The notes below the pieces were generated by a model that did not search any database, had not been told where the DNA came from, and was given only the letters and a program-made list of their open reading frames with translations. Both the position numbers and the translations under genes were made by a program. Source: Mesorhizobium sp. Root102 (lineage in GTDB: Bacteria; Pseudomonadota; Alphaproteobacteria; Rhizobiales; Rhizobiaceae). Taken from it: a DNA stretch of 64,000 nt. The stretch covers positions 506,404 to 570,403 of the forward strand of contig NZ_LMCP01000012.1 of assembly GCF_001425625.1 (NCBI RefSeq), given 5' to 3'. Shown piece by piece: positions 63,875-64,000 of the stretch (positions are counted from its first letter, which is position 1; each line of letters opens with the position of its first letter).

Positions 63875-64000
63875 ATGGCAAATGGGCTCGATGACGTGGT
63901 GGCGGCGGAAACTGTGCTGTCCGACGTGGATGGTCTTGGCGGCCGTCTGACGATCCGAGGTCACTCGCTGCCGGAACTGGCCGGCCGCCGGAACTATGCC
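63875..64000 (+). CDS. citrate synthase / 2-methylcitrate synthase family (3' truncated)
   Basis: Only the first 42 codons are in the window. MANGLDDVVAAETVLSDVDG then GGRLTIRGHSLPELAG is the N-terminus of the citrate/methylcitrate synthase group. The ATG is behind AAGGAGACAAGG. It continues beyond the window, so catalytic residues cannot be checked. Confidence 0.8.
   Translation, partial: MANGLDDVVAAETVLSDVDGLGGRLTIRGHSLPELAGRRNYA

Overview
The window is GC-rich, densely coded alphaproteobacterial chromosome. Several features point to Mesorhizobium or a close relative in the Rhizobiales: a ruvCAB-ybgC-tolQRAB-pal-cpoB-tilS-ftsH-glmM order, an RpoH2-type sigma factor behind an EcfG-type promoter, CtrA boxes, an RcdA (DUF1465) homologue, a serC leader RNA, and palindromic intergenic repeats. 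The genus is inferred from gene content and style, since there is no rRNA in the window. I see no prophage, transposase, CRISPR array, tRNA or rRNA. The content is mostly core chromosome with a few small accessory insertions.

Layout. 1-7 kb: the 3' end of an ABC exporter, an M32 carboxypeptidase, a DUF1304 membrane protein, a small secreted-protein gene that looks frameshifted, a MotA/TolQ-like plus MotB/OmpA-like pair, and a hemolysin III family protein. 7-14.4 kb: inositol monophosphatase, efp, a Sel1-repeat protein coupled to a ThiE-like gene, a DMT exporter divergent from an Lrp/AsnC regulator with a perfect palindrome between them, a TauE-like permease, and two small membrane proteins. 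14.4-32 kb: a probable small RNA and rcdA, both preceded by CtrA-like boxes; then ruvCAB, a GH5 glycosidase on the opposite strand, the complete Tol-Pal system, tilS, ftsH, a MITE-like palindrome, a secreted Cys-repeat protein, and glmM. 32-41.5 kb: two tandem outer-membrane beta-barrel genes, each with a CtrA box; serC-serA behind a serC-motif leader; a DMT exporter; purA; and a membrane-anchored Ala/Pro-rich protein. 41-48 kb: a ccdAB toxin-antitoxin pair, an ABC-F ATPase, thiamine pyrophosphokinase, and a TPP riboswitch controlling thiBPQ. 48-64 kb: an M48 lipoprotein protease, rpoH2, a polar amino acid ABC transporter, a CarD-family regulator, ferredoxin, an S4 RNA-binding protein, a very large Suv3-like helicase, a structured 600-bp non-coding region, phbB-phbA divergent from phaR, and an HTH-citrate synthase fusion divergent from a second citrate synthase that runs off the end.

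How the genes fit together. The window holds nearly complete modules for Holliday-junction processing (RuvABC), envelope integrity and division (YbgC-TolQRAB-Pal-CpoB), serine synthesis (SerC-SerA), thiamine uptake with TPP formation (TPP riboswitch, ThiBPQ, ThiN, ThiE-like), and PHB metabolism (PhbAB, PhaR). Cell-cycle control by CtrA plausibly links rcdA, a neighbouring small RNA, the outer-membrane proteins and perhaps tolQ. The items I find most worth a second look are the CtrA-box set with its small RNA, a family of ~52-bp palindromes whose edges supply stop or start codons of adjacent genes, the frameshifted small gene, the structured non-coding region at 59.1-59.5 kb, and the HTH-citrate synthase pair.
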